A stretch of DNA of 64,000 nt from Cercospora beticola (GCF_033473495.1 NC_088941.1:1550001-1614000); one strand, 5' to 3'. Shown: positions 50,665 through 63,726, numbered from the stretch's first letter. A program made the numbers and translations. Notes: a model not told the origin generated them from the sequence alone.

Positions 50665-53600
50665 CGCGCGAAACTGTCGTAGTAGAGACTGGATGCGAGC
50701 TGTGAACTGGCGTTGGAAGTGCTGTAGTATCGCTAGACCGGCTGAGCGATAAATCGAAACCGACGTCGTCGTTGGAACTCTAAGTACTGCTTAGAGAGTG
50801 AGATCTGAGCGTCATTAGTCTAAGCGTTCGTCTTCGATGTGCTTCTCGAGCATCGAGTGCGAGACAGAGGGTGCGACAAGCTTCTGTCCCCTGTTCGAGT
50901 AGTTGAGACATATCGCAGATCTTCGGTAGTCGGAAGGTAGGGACTTGTGTAGAAGCTTTTTCGACAGAAGGGGGGACACCTCGGGAGATCTGCTCACCTG
51001 GGCTTTTGAGAGGGTGTCTATCTGCGACAAGAGGAGTCTGTCTGTCGGAATCGGTGGGGGCTGCAGCGAAATGAGAGTCTGGCTCTGAGTCAAAAGTCTC
51101 GCGGAGACACTGGAGTGTAGTGAAGGAGTGTGTGTGCACGATGCTCCTGGCAACGGCGACAGCGCAAAAAGAGGATGTAGAGCAGGAAAACTTCGACGAC
51201 GCGTTTGTTGCGAGGAAGCAGAGAGAGGGTGCGAGCAAACAGCACTGCGACGCTCTTAAGACTTGCCCTTGGCGCGATCTGCATCTGGAGAGGCCCCTGT
51301 GTGGGCATGGATCAGGCTCCTGCACGATGGCTTCGTACGCGCCCGTCCCGCTGCAGCAGCGATGGCGAGTCCATGGCAGGCGGGCCTTTGCGTGGGACAG
51401 ATCTCCTGCGCGGCGGGAGAATGGTGGTCGCCAGAGCGCGTTAGTGCCAGCTGCAACATGTTTTGCATATGCTGCGCTCCAGCACAGGAGGTCCAGTGGG
51501 CGCTAGCGGTGCGCGAGAGTTTGCACGCCGACCTCTGGTTGTGCCCTCCACCGCCAAGGGCGAGGGCGGAGCAGCAGACAGCGTTCGCTGGTTTGCTGGT
51601 AGCGTCCCGTCGTCCGCGCGGTGACGGCGACGCTGCTGTCTCAGCGGGCGCACCGAAACACGCGACGGGCAGCGAGTTTGCGTGCAGTATTGCCAGGGGC
51701 AGCGACGGGGCTGTGCCTATCGTTGGCTTTCATCGTGCAGCTGCTGGACGGAGAGGTGAAGTCGGCGTGTCCAATCAGCCGGCGCAGTCGTGTCGTGAGG
51801 TCGGAAAAGGAGGGAGCTTGATGCCGTTAGCGTCCAAGGGATCTGCACCTTCCCTCCAATCGAGCCTGCTTCCATGCGGCTCTCGGCTGTGGAACCGAGC
51901 GAGTGAAACATCCGCGCCCCGTTTCACCACCTTGGCTCTACACGCTTCACCAACCTGTCCTTCCATGGTCAGCTGAGCACATCCGCCACATCACATCGTG
52001 ACTGCGAGTTTGCGACGCGGATGGGGACAGTGCAGCGCCTCGCCACACACACGGATTGTGCGCTTCCGCAGGAAACACGAGGCTGGACTGGAGGCAAAGC
52101 ATCAACACTGGATCGTATACCGTATACTCTGACGCGACTCGTACCGCGATCCACCTTGCTCCATACAGCCACCTTGACCGCTTTTAACAAGTCTCCTGCA
52201 AGGACAACCTCCTCCGACTCTCGAAACATTTTTTGATGTCATGCACTCCACAACCTTCGAATTTTTCCTTCCTGCCTGCTGTTCCTCAAAATAGCCAAGC
52301 ACGAGTCAATGGCATTGTGCCCTGCGCCCACAAACAAGCACTGACTGACACGTGCTACTACTCCGGATCACACACCCGATTGATCTTCGCACCGTGAATA
52401 TCGCCATCTTGTGAAGCTGGCCGAGCTTGCGTGGATCAAACGCGTTGGCGTCGCGGGCGCCAAATTTCTCCTCCGACGACCACTCTGTGTGGTCCTTCTT
52501 GTCACATCGCAAACGCTCTCTGGACAGCTTCTCCTTGATGTAGTGATTCGTGTCCAGTGGCGCTGGCTGTCGGTCATGATAGGAGATCCGAATGTGATCA
52601 ACCTTCAACTCCACGGGTGGCCTGGAGATAGACCTGTCGGAGATATCTTGGGGATGCTTCTGTGTGTGGAGTTATACGTGGGGAACATGTTTTCTCGTGA
52701 CGTCTGCTTGTCTCAAAATTTGTGATGTGCTCCCGTGCAGGCAGCCACATCAACTGTTCATCGAGATGTTCATCTCAAGCTACGACAGCTGTATGGAACG
52801 TCGTTTGTTCATGGATTCCCTTCCTGAGGGGTTCGAGCGCCTCCTGGGACTGATGGACCTCAAGCGCTGTCGAACTGATTTCCACATCGTAGTCTTCTCT
52901 TGAGTGCGACGGTACGTGTTGCTTGTGCTTGGCAAGAGCGGCGTCCAGCTTTCGAACATTTCGCCTTGCTTGAGGTCTGGTGTTGAGATGGTATACTGTT
53001 CTTCCAAGAAGCACTGATGTTCATCCAGCAAACTGAGAGGCATGATGTGATATGCAAGATAATACTGTGTAGCAGGCTGATCGCAAAGGAGCGTCTGGAC
53101 ACTCAGCTCCATGACCTCGACCTCATACTTATCATGGCCTCTGTTCTAAACACGTCTTCGTTGCAACATTGTGGCACGGTACTACGCTTCGCAACCGTCA
53201 GGCGCCTGAGGCCGTGTGTAAATTGACAGACAAGCTCCATCAGCCCCATCGCGATGCTGATCCCAAGGGTCTGTATGGACTGTTTCACAGAGTTGCCGCT
53301 GCGACGCCGCACATGTGCAAGCTGCTGCAAGACGCCACGAGTGAGAAGGAGCGGTGGCTACTAGGGTGTCACAAAGATAGATGGCAAGTTGTGTTTCATA
53401 CTCGAAAGAGGCGCGCGGTTGCACTGGCTGAGATGTGAGCGCTTAGATGGCTTGGCAAAGACGTTTTGAGCTGAAGCGTGAGCGTGAGGAGTTGTTTGAG
53501 ACGAGGCATTGAGGGGAACAGGTACAACACGTCGCGTGTTCGCCGGCTCGATGTCATGTATAGGAGCTGTGTTAGAGGAAACGTCATTGTGCCAGCATTT

Positions 53601-54709
53601 GGTGCAATGGTAGCATCACGCACGTCCTCCACTGGTCTGAGCAGAATTACGGATAGGGACAGCATACTCAGCCCCAAAGAGTTCGTATGAGCATTTGCTT
53701 CACATTTGCGGACGCAGCTCTGTGCAATAGACATGCCACCGACGTGAGGTCTTGACGCTGTTGTCCCGGCGGACGCCTGTGAGGCATCCCGTGGCCTACT
53801 GGTCCAAGTGAACATGAACGACGCTGAGGTTGCGGTAGAGGCAAAGCTCTCAGTCTCGTCTGGAGACTGGATTACGCCTTCGCTCCATGTCATGGAGAAT
53901 CCAGAGTCACATCATCAGCCTATTGAAGGCGTGCTATCAGCGCGACTGCAATGTGCACTTTCAGGACGCTGGGTCTGGCATAATGAGAGGCAAGTCCATC
54001 AGGCGTTTTTCCGAGTGGTATTCTTGGAGGCCGATGCCATGTCTCGTCCTCTGCTTTTAGATCGCAGGAGCGCACGCGAAGATCTTGCTTGCTCAAAGTC
54101 GATATCGTCGTCGGCTTCCCGTCACCATTTCGTACGTACCGAGTGACCGAGTGCTGTTTCTCGGCATGCCGTTGTCGGGCAGTCAGTCCAAGATGTGTAC
54201 GATCTCACCCACGAGTCCAGTGCCTCACCCTCATCAGCCCTATTATTCCATGCTGCTTGGTTGCTGACCATCCTGATTGTGGGCTGTGGAAGCCAACTCC
54301 ACCCAACTCTTGCCGGCGCATGTGATTGGCGGCTGCATCAGTGGCGCGCCTCGCCCGGACAAACACGCTCAAAGGTCTGGATCTTCGACAACACTCCGCA
54401 CCGAAATTCACATGCACGAGCGGGCAGTCTCGCCGTCTTCTGACATCGTCGAATAACATCTCCCCACGAAGGCGCACTGGTTTGCAGGAAAGACAGCGCG
54501 CGAAACGCACGTCATTGGCCCCTATACCGCACATTGGGCCGCCCGTTCTCTCACCGGTTCCACCCCGCCGCCACTCGAGCTCAGTCGCGTGGGCAGAGCG
54601 CATTAGCCACAACTTCACCGCACCACGAATTGAGCCTTGTCTGGAACATCGGCCTCGTGTGCTCCAACAACACCAGTACAGCAGAATCAGGCAACCGCAG
54701 CCGCCCAAC
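50665..54709. other. large intergenic region, 4.0 kb
   Basis: Between the divergent AA11 and calcineurin A genes. No gene is supported: frames up to 237 codons (51263-51976) start with non-ATG codons and overlap frames on the other strand without domains. Composition is GC-rich around 51.3-51.8 kb. It is CT-rich or CA-rich at several places near 54 kb, as in a long 5' leader of calcineurin. Could hold an untranslated exon, non-coding RNA or degraded gene. Confidence 0.35.
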
Positions 54710-56548
54710 ATGGACGGGCAAGACGAGCAATGGGCCGACAATGCGGCGCGAGCGGTGCAGAACAAGCAGAACAGACAGATCCCGGAGATCGATTTCACTT
54801 TGCATACTATGGAGGATGGCACCCAAGTGAGCACGCAAGAGCGAGTGTGCAAAGGTATGTTCGGACAAGACTGGAGCAGTCGCGCAGTCCTCAAAGTGGC
54901 GTACTGAGGGGAGGGGCGGCCCAGCGTGACATGACTGACGGCGGCGACTGTAGATGTGCAAGCGCCTGCGTTCAACGTCCCTACCGAAGAACAAATCCTT
55001 TCGCCGACCGATCCCTCGAAACCGAACCTACAATTCCTAAAACAACACCTGTACCGCGAAGGTCGTCTGACCGAAGAGCAGGCTCTGTGGATCATCAATG
55101 GAGGCGCTCAAGTTCTGCGCGCAGAGCCTAATCTGCTGGAAATGGATGCGCCTATCACAGTGTGCGGTGACATCCACGGACAATATTTTGACCTGATGAA
55201 GCTCTTCGAGGTCGGCGGAGACCCAGCAGAAACCAGATATCTGTTCCTCGGTGACTACGTGGACCGTGGATACTTCTCGATTGAATGCGTCTTGTACTTG
55301 TGGGCACTCAAGATGTGGTACCCCAACACTCTCTGGCTCCTGCGCGGCAACCACGAGTGCCGACACTTGACAGACTACTTCACCTTCAAGCTTGAATGCA
55401 AGCACAAGTACAGCGAGAAGGTCTACGAGGCATGCATGGAGTCCTTTTGCGCGCTTCCTCTGGCGGCGGTTATGAACAAGCAGTTCCTTTGCATCCACGG
55501 CGGACTGAGCCCCGAACTTCACACCCTTGACGATCTCAAGTCGTTGGACCGATTCCGAGAGCCACCTACACATGGATTGATGTGCGACATTCTCTGGGCA
55601 GATCCTCTGGAAGAGTTCGGGCAAGAGAAGACACAGGAATACTTCGTCCACAACCATGTGCGAGGTTGCTCCTATTTCTTCAGTTACCCTGCAGCCTGCG
55701 CCTTCCTTGAAAAGAACAACCTGCTTTCCATCATCCGAGCACACGAAGCGCAAGACGCTGGATACCGCATGTACAGAAAGACGAGGACCACTGGCTTTCC
55801 ATCCGTAATGACGATCTTCTCTGCACCCAATTATCTGGACGTGTACAACAACAAGGCTGCTGTGCTCAAGTATGAGAACAATGTCATGAACATCCGGCAA
55901 TTCAACTGCACACCCCACCCATACTGGCTGCCAAACTTCATGGACGTCTTTACATGGTCTCTACCCTTCGTCGGCGAGAAGATCACAGACATGCTGATAG
56001 CGATCCTCAACACCTGCAGTAAGGAGGAGCTCGAGGATGAAACACCACTTTCGTCAGGGCCTTCATCACCACCCCTCATTGGCAACGGTTCGGCTGCAAG
56101 TATGGACCCCGATAGCGTCGAGTACAAGCGGAGAGCTATCAAGAACAAGATTTTGGCAATTGGCAGATTGTCACGTGTGTTCCAAGTCCTGCGCGAGGAA
56201 TCTGAGCGGGTGACGGAACTGAAGACTGCATCCGGTGGTCGTCTGCCCGCTGGTACGCTCATGCTCGGGTCTGAAGGTATCAAGGCAGCCATTACGAACT
56301 TCGAAGATGCTCGCAAGATCGACTTGCAGAACGAGCGACTGCCGCCGAGTCACGACGAAGTGCGAAGAAGCACCGAGCACGCACGCGATGAAGCACTCAA
56401 GCGTGCTTCACGGGACGCTGAGAACGATCAGCAGTTGCAAGGTGTTGCCAGGAGGATATCAATGTCAGTGGACGATCTTTCTTATCTTCCTGCTAATCGC
56501 AGGGACAAGTCGCTGCCCAGCAGACCAAGAGCCAAGACTGGCATCTGA
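54710..56548 (+). CDS. cnaA: calcineurin A, calmodulin-dependent protein phosphatase catalytic subunit, two exons
   Basis: Proposed as join(54710..54854, 54954..56548), 579 aa. The 99-nt intron (GTATGT...TGTAG, phase 1) joins ERVCK to [10 protein letters not shown], the family's standard N-terminus; ATG 54710 is in CAACATGG. Metal and catalytic motifs: GDIHGQ (about 120), GDYVDRG (about 148), RGNHE (about 180), and SAPNY. The calcineurin B-binding helix follows, then the calmodulin-binding segment ([18 protein letters not shown] in parts, about 442-465) and the autoinhibitory [23 protein letters not shown] segment (about 495). It is a serine/threonine phosphatase activated by Ca2+/calmodulin, controlling stress response, cell wall and morphogenesis via Crz1. 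Full length and intact. Confidence 0.97.
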
Positions 56549-57255
56549 TCGACTGTCACGCCACTTTGCGAGTGTTCGAAAGTCGTGAGCTGATCTCTCA
56601 TTAGGTCCTCCGGATCTCGACACAGATCGAAGAACTCTAGCTAAAAAATGACGACACAACCACAACATGGCTCGTAGCAGCATAATCGCCGATTCGAGAG
56701 GAACGGGCAGATGTGCGTGGATAAAACAGCGAAGACAGCACGCTCGTGGGAGTGGAGCACCGGGGCAGCAGCGAACCTGCATTGCAAGTTTGTAGTATGT
56801 CTGTGGATGATGATACACAGAGAAAGCGCCCGCGTAAATAGAATTGAGGCTATGGCAGAGAACGGAATGATGGAAGCGCTCGGCGGACATGGCCATTGAA
56901 CTGTTGGGAAGGTACATTGTATCTGCGAGGTGTAATGAGAGACTGCAGATATCGTGCCAAAGACACTGTCCGCCTTCAGTCGACCCAGTCGACCCATTTA
57001 CCAGTGGAGGGACTTCACGTGTAAGTGTTTGTTTGTTTGTGTGAAAAGTGAATGGAGCGGCATTGCGGCGTTTGCTTGATTTATTCAAGTAGAGTGCAAC
57101 GTCCGTCAGCGATGCGACCTCAACAACAACATCAACAGCGACGCAGTCGCAGCAACAGCCACCACAAGGCGCATCCTCGTCGATACGACCTCAACATCGC
57201 AGACCAAAGACTACCAACGGAGATCCATCATTCGAGGACCCTCGACCGCACCAAT
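56549..57255. other. spacer between calcineurin A and the F-box-like gene
   Basis: About 700 bp. Minus-strand frames (56465-57088) overlap calcineurin and lack features. The F-box-like frame extends to ATGs at 57052 and 57112, which would add a Gln/Arg/His-rich leader. Confidence 0.35.
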
Positions 57256-58101
57256 ATGGCGACTGCCGCGAGCACCCAAGTTTTCGGCATAGCAGAGCTG
57301 CTCGACATGATTCTCCTCGAGTACGCCGCTTCGGAACAAGAACTCAAGCCCTTCCGGCCGGTAACGAAGCTTTTTGTCCTACAGCGAGTCAACCACATGT
57401 TCAACGATGCTATTGCCTCCTCCATGGTTCTCCGACGAGCTATGTTTCTCGAACACGCCGACGAAGAAGAAAGACGCGCCATCCGATGCGCCGACAGTCC
57501 AAACATCTTTCTTGATTCAGACCACAATCTTGCTGCTGTTAATTGGCTTTTTGATACTCCACCTTCGGAAACGGGCGCCTTGGACTTCTCATGGCAGCGA
57601 AAACCGAAGCACGCAGCAGTGCCACACAGCACGATATTCAAGACAAGAGTCTTCACTGGCGGCCTCTTTCATCCAACTGCCTCTTGGCGCGAAATGAAGA
57701 TGCTTCGCTACCCTGGCCCCAACTACTACAGGAACGGATATCTAGTGTCATGCAGAGGTCCACGGCTCTCGTACGAGATGTGGGAGCAGTTCAAGGGACG
57801 CGAGACGTTGGGCGAGTATTCTGGCTGGATCTTCGAATTCCTCGAGCGTAGTATCGCTGAGCATAGGGTCTTGAGCATGTTGGAAGACAGTGAGATTCGT
57901 GGCGATCGGGAACTGGGTGAAAATGTTCACTATTATACGCCCGCCGAAGCTAGGGACCTTCTGGCCCTCCTGGAAGATCTGCAGAAGGACGTTGGCGGAG
58001 GCAAAGGTGGCAAAGCTGCGAACGGGAAGACGAAGGGGCAGAACAAGAAGCGATCGAGCAAGAAGCGACATGGGAGAAAGTCAGGAAAGAAGCAGACTTG
58101 A
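57256..58101 (+). CDS. F-box-like protein with lysine-rich tail
   Basis: Predicted 281 aa from ATG 57256 (CAATATGGC, good context). In-frame ATGs at 57052 and 57112 would add up to 68 Gln/His/Arg-rich residues but are less like family starts. Residues 1-45, MATAASTQVFGIAELLDMILLEYAASE..., match the common dothideomycete F-box-like opening (A..VF.I.ELLE.IL), with LQRVNHMFNDAIASS following as the second helix. The rest contains a WREMKMLRYPG segment and a HYYTPAEARDLLALLEDL helix. The last 45 residues are mostly Lys, Gly and Arg (GKTKGQNKKRSSKKRHGRK in parts), a probable nuclear or nucleolar localisation signal. Its partner proteins are unknown. Confidence 0.75.
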   Translation: MATAASTQVFGIAELLDMILLEYAASEQELKPFRPVTKLFVLQRVNHMFNDAIASSMVLRRAMFLEHADEEERRAIRCADSPNIFLDSDHNLAAVNWLFDTPPSETGALDFSWQRKPKHAAVPHSTIFKTRVFTGGLFHPTASWREMKMLRYPGPNYYRNGYLVSCRGPRLSYEMWEQFKGRETLGEYSGWIFEFLERSIAEHRVLSMLEDSEIRGDRELGENVHYYTPAEARDLLALLEDLQKDVGGGKGGKAANGKTKGQNKKRSSKKRHGRKSGKKQT

Positions 58102-60991
58102 GAGGAAGAGGGGCCTCAACGCGGAAGCTGGCTGGTAGTTCCGGCACGCTGGGTTTGGGAGGGGAGGTCGGCGGTCATGGCTAGGTGCAAGACTACAGCA
58201 CAAGTTAGGCTTGTTGGGCTGTTTGGAAGCTTAGGGAATGATTAACAAAGGGAGGACATTGTCAACACTTGACTACGAAGTCTTCGCGAGATCACACTCA
58301 TAGATAATAAAGTCATTAAGAAAAGATACTGCGTACATGTTGGCCATGTCCGAGCTCCAAGACCAAGACCAAGACCTCATATTAGGCAACGGCGCGGCCC
58401 GATCATCCATGAGAAGTTGGTCTTCGCAACACGCGACGAAGACGCGAAGTTCATCCCATCAACATCCAAACTCACGACATGTAACCCAACGCCATCTTTC
58501 AAAGTTCTGCATCAGAAGCATCCTCCACTGCAGAGTTCGCCGCACGTCAGCCCTGCGATGCTGCAGCCCGAAGGCTTGGCCCGAAGCAGTGCGTGAGTTT
58601 GAGCGCGTTGGAGCCGCGGTGCCGATTATCCTGCTGCACAGGATCCAGAGTTCAAGTATATGAAACGCGACTTCTTCTTGTCTTTTCTGATCTGGACATG
58701 CTTTGACTTTGAGAGTTCTCTGGACTTGCACCGCCGAACAGACTTGGAAGCCGCGAATGGAACAGGCGCTGTCGGAGCTGACTTTTGGCAGGAGGGTTTG
58801 GAGTTGGAAACGACACTACGCTCGGCTGCTAAGGCGTACAGAAAACTTCCATGGCAAGGCTAGATGCTCACAGCCAGAAATGAGAGGCATCAACCTGTCC
58901 AAGCGACGCCGCTTTGTACCTCATTTCTCGGCCTTGGAGGCATCATCAAGTCAAGACTCAGCTCTGAAGATACGACCACGTAAGGCAGATGGTGGCCGTA
59001 TCAGACTGTTGCCGCAACGGCCGGCGGTGCGAAAAGATTTCCCGATTGTCCACCAAGCAGTGGCAAGAGCCTTCCTCATTGAAGCCTGGTCAGGCCTCCA
59101 TGTCAGCACCGGTCACAAGACTCGCCTAACGCACAGCAGTCTTCCTCCTGCAACCGAACAACTATCTTTCTATCAAGCTCTGGTGGCTTTTAGCATGTGG
59201 CGGGCTCAACCAGGCGTGTGGCTCGGCACAGAACAGCGACCAAAACCTGGATTCATTCAAGCTGTAGCGAGTGCTCTGACGATCACATCGTGATAATCTG
59301 GATGCCGGAAATGCTTAGCAGAGGAAGCACCACTTCGGCCGTACGGCCAGATGCAATATTTGCAGTGCATTAGCCGGACCAGAATTTCCACGATGGGGCA
59401 GGCAGACATCCAGAGTCTCCGAGGCATCCTGCTGTCTGACCGCTTACTAGCGATGTTACACGACAGCTACCGCATGAACGCAGCTTCCAAAGGCAGTCAA
59501 GTGACGTCTTCTGCTGGACTTCACTTGCCAGCAGCAGAAGCTCCGAGTCAACGTGATCATCTGCGCATCCTCAATATTGACTTGTGGACTCATGCCTTGC
59601 AGACCATCACGGAGCACCCCGGATCGGCCGAAAGCTGCGAGCTGTAGGAAGTTCGCTGGCAGTCTCGCTCGCGAGTCACCAAAGCATCTGACGCAGGCGT
59701 CCCGCGAAGTATCGAAGGTGACAGCACACGGTAGAACATTCGTCTCCAAGCTGTCAGACTGACCGCTTCTGATGAGAAATCGCTTCTTTCGACATTCTCA
59801 ACGCTATTGCGAGTAATGGTCCAATGCCCGTGCCGGTTCTGCAGACGCAGTCGCAATGTAGTCTCGATGTGCCGACACGGATACGCCTGCTATTGCTGTT
59901 CCCTACACATCCGGAAGTACAATGCCGTTCAAGCCAATCAGATGGCAGTCTCACTGCAAAGATGACGATACGAGCCACATCATTCAAGGATCACCTATAA
60001 TCTCTTACCAGATTAGGATCATCTGCAGTCGACTTTTAAGTTACCCGGACGTCCTTTTTATAGCACTTGGCATCTGTGCCTGGAACTTTGCCTCGACTTC
60101 GCGCCGCGTTTTCTGCTTTGGCCCACACGATACTAATCAATGCCATGCACTACATAGCATTGCGCTGCTCCTGATGCACATTATGTTGCACGTTTAGACG
60201 TCATTTATCGATACAAAACAACACATACCAGCGGTGTGCTGAGTGAAGGTTCGCTCTCGGTCTTGCTGATGCAATTAGGATTCTGGAACTATTGGAGGGC
60301 TGAGTCACGATCCTACACTGCCGGCCGACCTCATGCCACATGGTATGATCTCAGGGATGCGAGATCTGTCGCGTTTCGCCCGAACTCTGACCAATCTCTC
60401 GCGTGCTTCGTACTTGAGATGCCAGAAACGTCTCCCTACGGCACGCCCGGATTGCATCGCGACCGGGCGCAATATCACGCAGCTTTTAGCGAATCGAAGA
60501 TTCGACGTCACTCGCGCAAGACCTCTCAACAGCGTTTTGGCGCGTTGCATCGAGCAGTATATGCGCTATGGTGGGCTTCAACAATCCTCCTTGGCGCATA
60601 TTCTTTGATGCAGCTTGGCTGGAACAAGCTCAAGACGCGAGACAGCCTCAACATCGTTAGCCCATGCTTACATCTGACTGCAGGAAATCGAAGGATCTGT
60701 GGTTGAGCAAGCCGATGCGGCATGATCCAACATAATGGACGCCGACGCTGCCGCCCAAGGTGTGAGCCCTTGGGAAGTGTGATCGCTGGTTTCCACTGAT
60801 GGTCAAGGCGCCTGCAAAATACGAGGGCGAATCGCGTATGCCACATTTGAAAGCGAGCGCCGCCAAATTCAGCAGAGGCGTCCTCTCGCGAGTGTATAAG
60901 ACCTGTCCTTGCTGTTGCACACAGCTTGACCAGCGGATTGTCTCTCTGCCTTGTGCTACCTGGCCGGTTCTGCCCTCGGGCTTCCGTCATC
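58102..60991. other. large intergenic region, 2.9 kb
   Basis: No gene supported. The longest plus frame (58703-59293) has no domain or signal peptide. The region has many short overlapping frames on both strands. The right end holds the laccase promoter with TATAAG at 60895. Confidence 0.35.
60895..60900 (+). promoter_or_regulatory. TATA box of the laccase gene
   Basis: GTGTATAAGACC with TATAAG 92 bp upstream of ATG 60992. Confidence 0.5.
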
Positions 60992-63211
60992 ATGGCTCTA
61001 TTCAGCATATTTGCGGCTGCAACATTTCTAGCCTCTGGTTTGGCAGCTCCTGCACCTGCGGCACCAGGAGAGATGAACGTAGCCGAAGTTAATGCAACCG
61101 ACAATGGACCACAGAGCGAGATTGAGGCTGTGATGATCAGCGATCCAAATGCAGTACAGGACCTCGGTACGTAAAGACATTTTCAAATTTGTTCTCGTAC
61201 CAGAAAGCAAGCACCTCAAGTACTTCTCCGAGCACAAAGACTTATCATGTACCGAATGCAGGTGGGCCGAATGCAGCACAATTCAGAGGACCTGCCTGGC
61301 TACCTCTAGGCCAAGCTCTAAGCCCGCAATTGACTCAAGAACAAACGAACGGGAGGAGCAGGCTAGGCATGTTTGATGCACCCAAACTGCCACAATTCTT
61401 GCAAGGTGGACCGATCTCTTCCGGATTTCCGTGGGGCCAGCGAACATCCAAGCAAACAAATTATTACCATGATGTCCCCAATACTGGGGTCACGAAACAC
61501 TACGACTTCACAATTACACGCCAGACCATCGCTCCAGATGGAGTTCAGAAAGATGGCCTCGTTGTGAACGGCCAATATCCGGGTCCGACTATTGAAGCAA
61601 ATTGGGGTGACTGGATAGAAGTCACTGTGCACAATCAGCTCGATGAGGGGACTTCATTGCACTGGCACGGACTGCTGCAAAAAGAGACGCCTTGGTTTGA
61701 TGGTGTCCCAGGCGTTCAGCAGTGCCCGATCGCACCGGGAAAGACCTTCACGTATCGATTCCGAGCTGATCTGTACGGAAGTACCTGGTACCATAGCCAT
61801 TACTCGGCGCAATTGGCTGGTGGTCTTGTTGGCCCGATGGTCATTCATGGACCTCACGATAACCAGGACTACGATGTCGATCTTGGCCCAGTTCTGCTCA
61901 GCGATTGGTACCACGAGAGCTACTTTCCGCTGGTCGAACAGGTATTTTCTCAAGAATCATGATTTCTGTCATCAGTGACTGACTAAGTACGTTATCACAG
62001 GTCATGGCTCCAGCAGACGAGAAGAAGCCGCCGCCACTCTCACAGAACAATTTGATCAATGGCAAGATGAACTATCCATGTGAGAACAGTACATCTAGCA
62101 CAACATGCATACCAAACGCTGGCGTAAGCAAATTTAGCTTCGAATCTGGCAAGTCGTATCGTTTGCGATTGATTAATGCTGGTGCCGAGGGCATGCAGAA
62201 GTTCAGCATCGATGGCCACAAGCTGATAGTGTTCGCCAATGATTTCGGTTCGTCACAAGCGTTCTGAGCCACCAGCATTAACTAACGGTCTTGTTAGTTC
62301 CCATCGTGCCGTATGAGACAGATGTAGTGACTCTCGGAGTCGGCCAGCGTTCTGATGTAGTCGTGAAAGCGATCGGAAAGCCCACAGACTCGTACTGGAT
62401 GAGATCGGACCTGGGACCCAGCGCTTTCAAGGGAGGATGCTCTCTGCACGATGGGGTGTCGCCATCCGCCGTGGCAGCTATCTATTACCAGGACGCCAAT
62501 CGCACTGCTGTGCCAGATACAGAGTCCGCCGTGCCGCCAAGTGCGCTCACTAATTGCAACAACGATCCTCTGAGCCAGACGATCCCATACTTTTCGATGC
62601 CGGTGCCGCAGCCAACCACAGTCCAGAACATCGCCGTGACATTCCAGTCAAACGGCACACACAATCTGTTCTTCATGAACAATAGCACATTCAGAGCCAA
62701 CTACAACCGACCAGTACTACTTGAAGCAAAGAACGGCGAAACGAATTACCCCGCCGAATTTAATGTTTTCAACTTTGGCTCCAGCAGATCTATCCGCATG
62801 GTCATCTATAATCACGCACAAACGGGCAGTCATCCCATGCACATGCACGGCCATAACATGTACATACTCGCCCAGGGTACCGGAACCTGGAACGGCGAGA
62901 TCACCAACCCCACAAATCCTCAACGACGAGATGTTCAGATACTGCAAAATAGTGCCAGCGCCGACGAACCTACCTACATTGTTGTTCAATTCGACGCGGA
63001 TAATCCTGGTGTCTGGCCTTTCCACTGCCACATTGCGTGGCATGTGAGTGGAGGGCTTTATCTGAACATTCTGGAGCGACCGGATGATATCAAAAGAGAT
63101 ATGGATATCCCGGGAGTTATGGCGCAGACCTGTACAGACTGGTTCGCATTTACGGGACAAGAGGTTGTGGATCAGATTGATTCTGGGTTAAGGATAAGAG
63201 ATGGCAGATGA
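60992..63211 (+). CDS. multicopper oxidase, ascomycete laccase type, four exons
   Basis: Proposed as join(60992..61166, 61262..61941, 62001..62247, 62298..63211), 671 aa; introns 95, 59 and 50 nt in phases 1, 0 and 1. Signal peptide MALFSIFAAATFLASGLA from ATG 60992. Four copper motifs: LHWHG (H192), WYHSH (about 236-239), HPMHMHGH (546-553), HCHIAWH (610-616) with Leu at the axial position. The ending DSGL at 662-665 followed by six more residues is the C-terminal plug and processing site of asco-laccases. The segment before the first cupredoxin domain is long (about 130 residues, GPNAAQFRGP... SKQTNYYHD), more than usual. Reaction: one-electron oxidation of phenols coupled to O2 reduction to water; in fungi often melanin, lignin or detoxification. 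Confidence 0.92.
63179..63190 (+). other. asco-laccase C-terminal DSGL processing site
   Basis: Codons for Asp-Ser-Gly-Leu, followed by RIRDGR and stop. In characterised ascomycete laccases the chain is cut after DSGL and the new C-terminus plugs the oxygen channel. Confidence 0.65.
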
Positions 63212-63726
63212 GCATGGTAGAAAACTTGATGTGGGCTGATTGAACGACAGTGAACAGAACAAGATACCCAGAACTTTGTCATAGACGTAAATGTATCCCA
63301 AGCGTAGCATATTCCTCTCTGACAACTCTCTCGACACTTTCCATTGCCTCTCTGACTAGGCGTTGTCGTTCTCGTTATCGCGCAGGATATGGCGTCTGTG
63401 GTTGATACCAAGCTCAGAAGGATTGAAGACAAGAGATTCAAGACTGCTGCTACTCCCAAGTCTTCACGACAATTGGTACAGCTGAGCGAGAACGAGCTGC
63501 ATGGCGCTTGGCATTGAAGACTACAATGCTATAGGTTCTTTAGTCGACTTCGAGCTTCAAGGCAACCACTTGGTCGAGCGTTCGCACGCTGGTCATCAGT
63601 ATGTACGTCGCAGTCGCATTGAGAGTCAAAGGCTGTAGCACGTAATGTATGCGATATATCTTCGAGGATCAGTGTCTCGATGGCAGGCATTGAGCTTCCA
63701 ATTATCAAGCCTCCAAGGAGCACATC
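63212..63726. other. spacer right of the laccase
   Basis: About 500 bp, no gene recognised. Confidence 0.35.

Noticed and set aside
51263..51976. 237-codon plus frame in the 4 kb gap
   Set aside because: No ATG at a sensible place, GC-rich composition, no domain or signal peptide, overlapping frames on the other strand.
55037..55918. 293-codon minus-strand frame opposite calcineurin A
   Set aside because: Antisense shadow of a highly conserved phosphatase.
58703..59293. 196-codon plus frame in the 2.9 kb gap
   Set aside because: No domain, unusual Arg/Trp-rich composition at the start, no conserved-looking motif.
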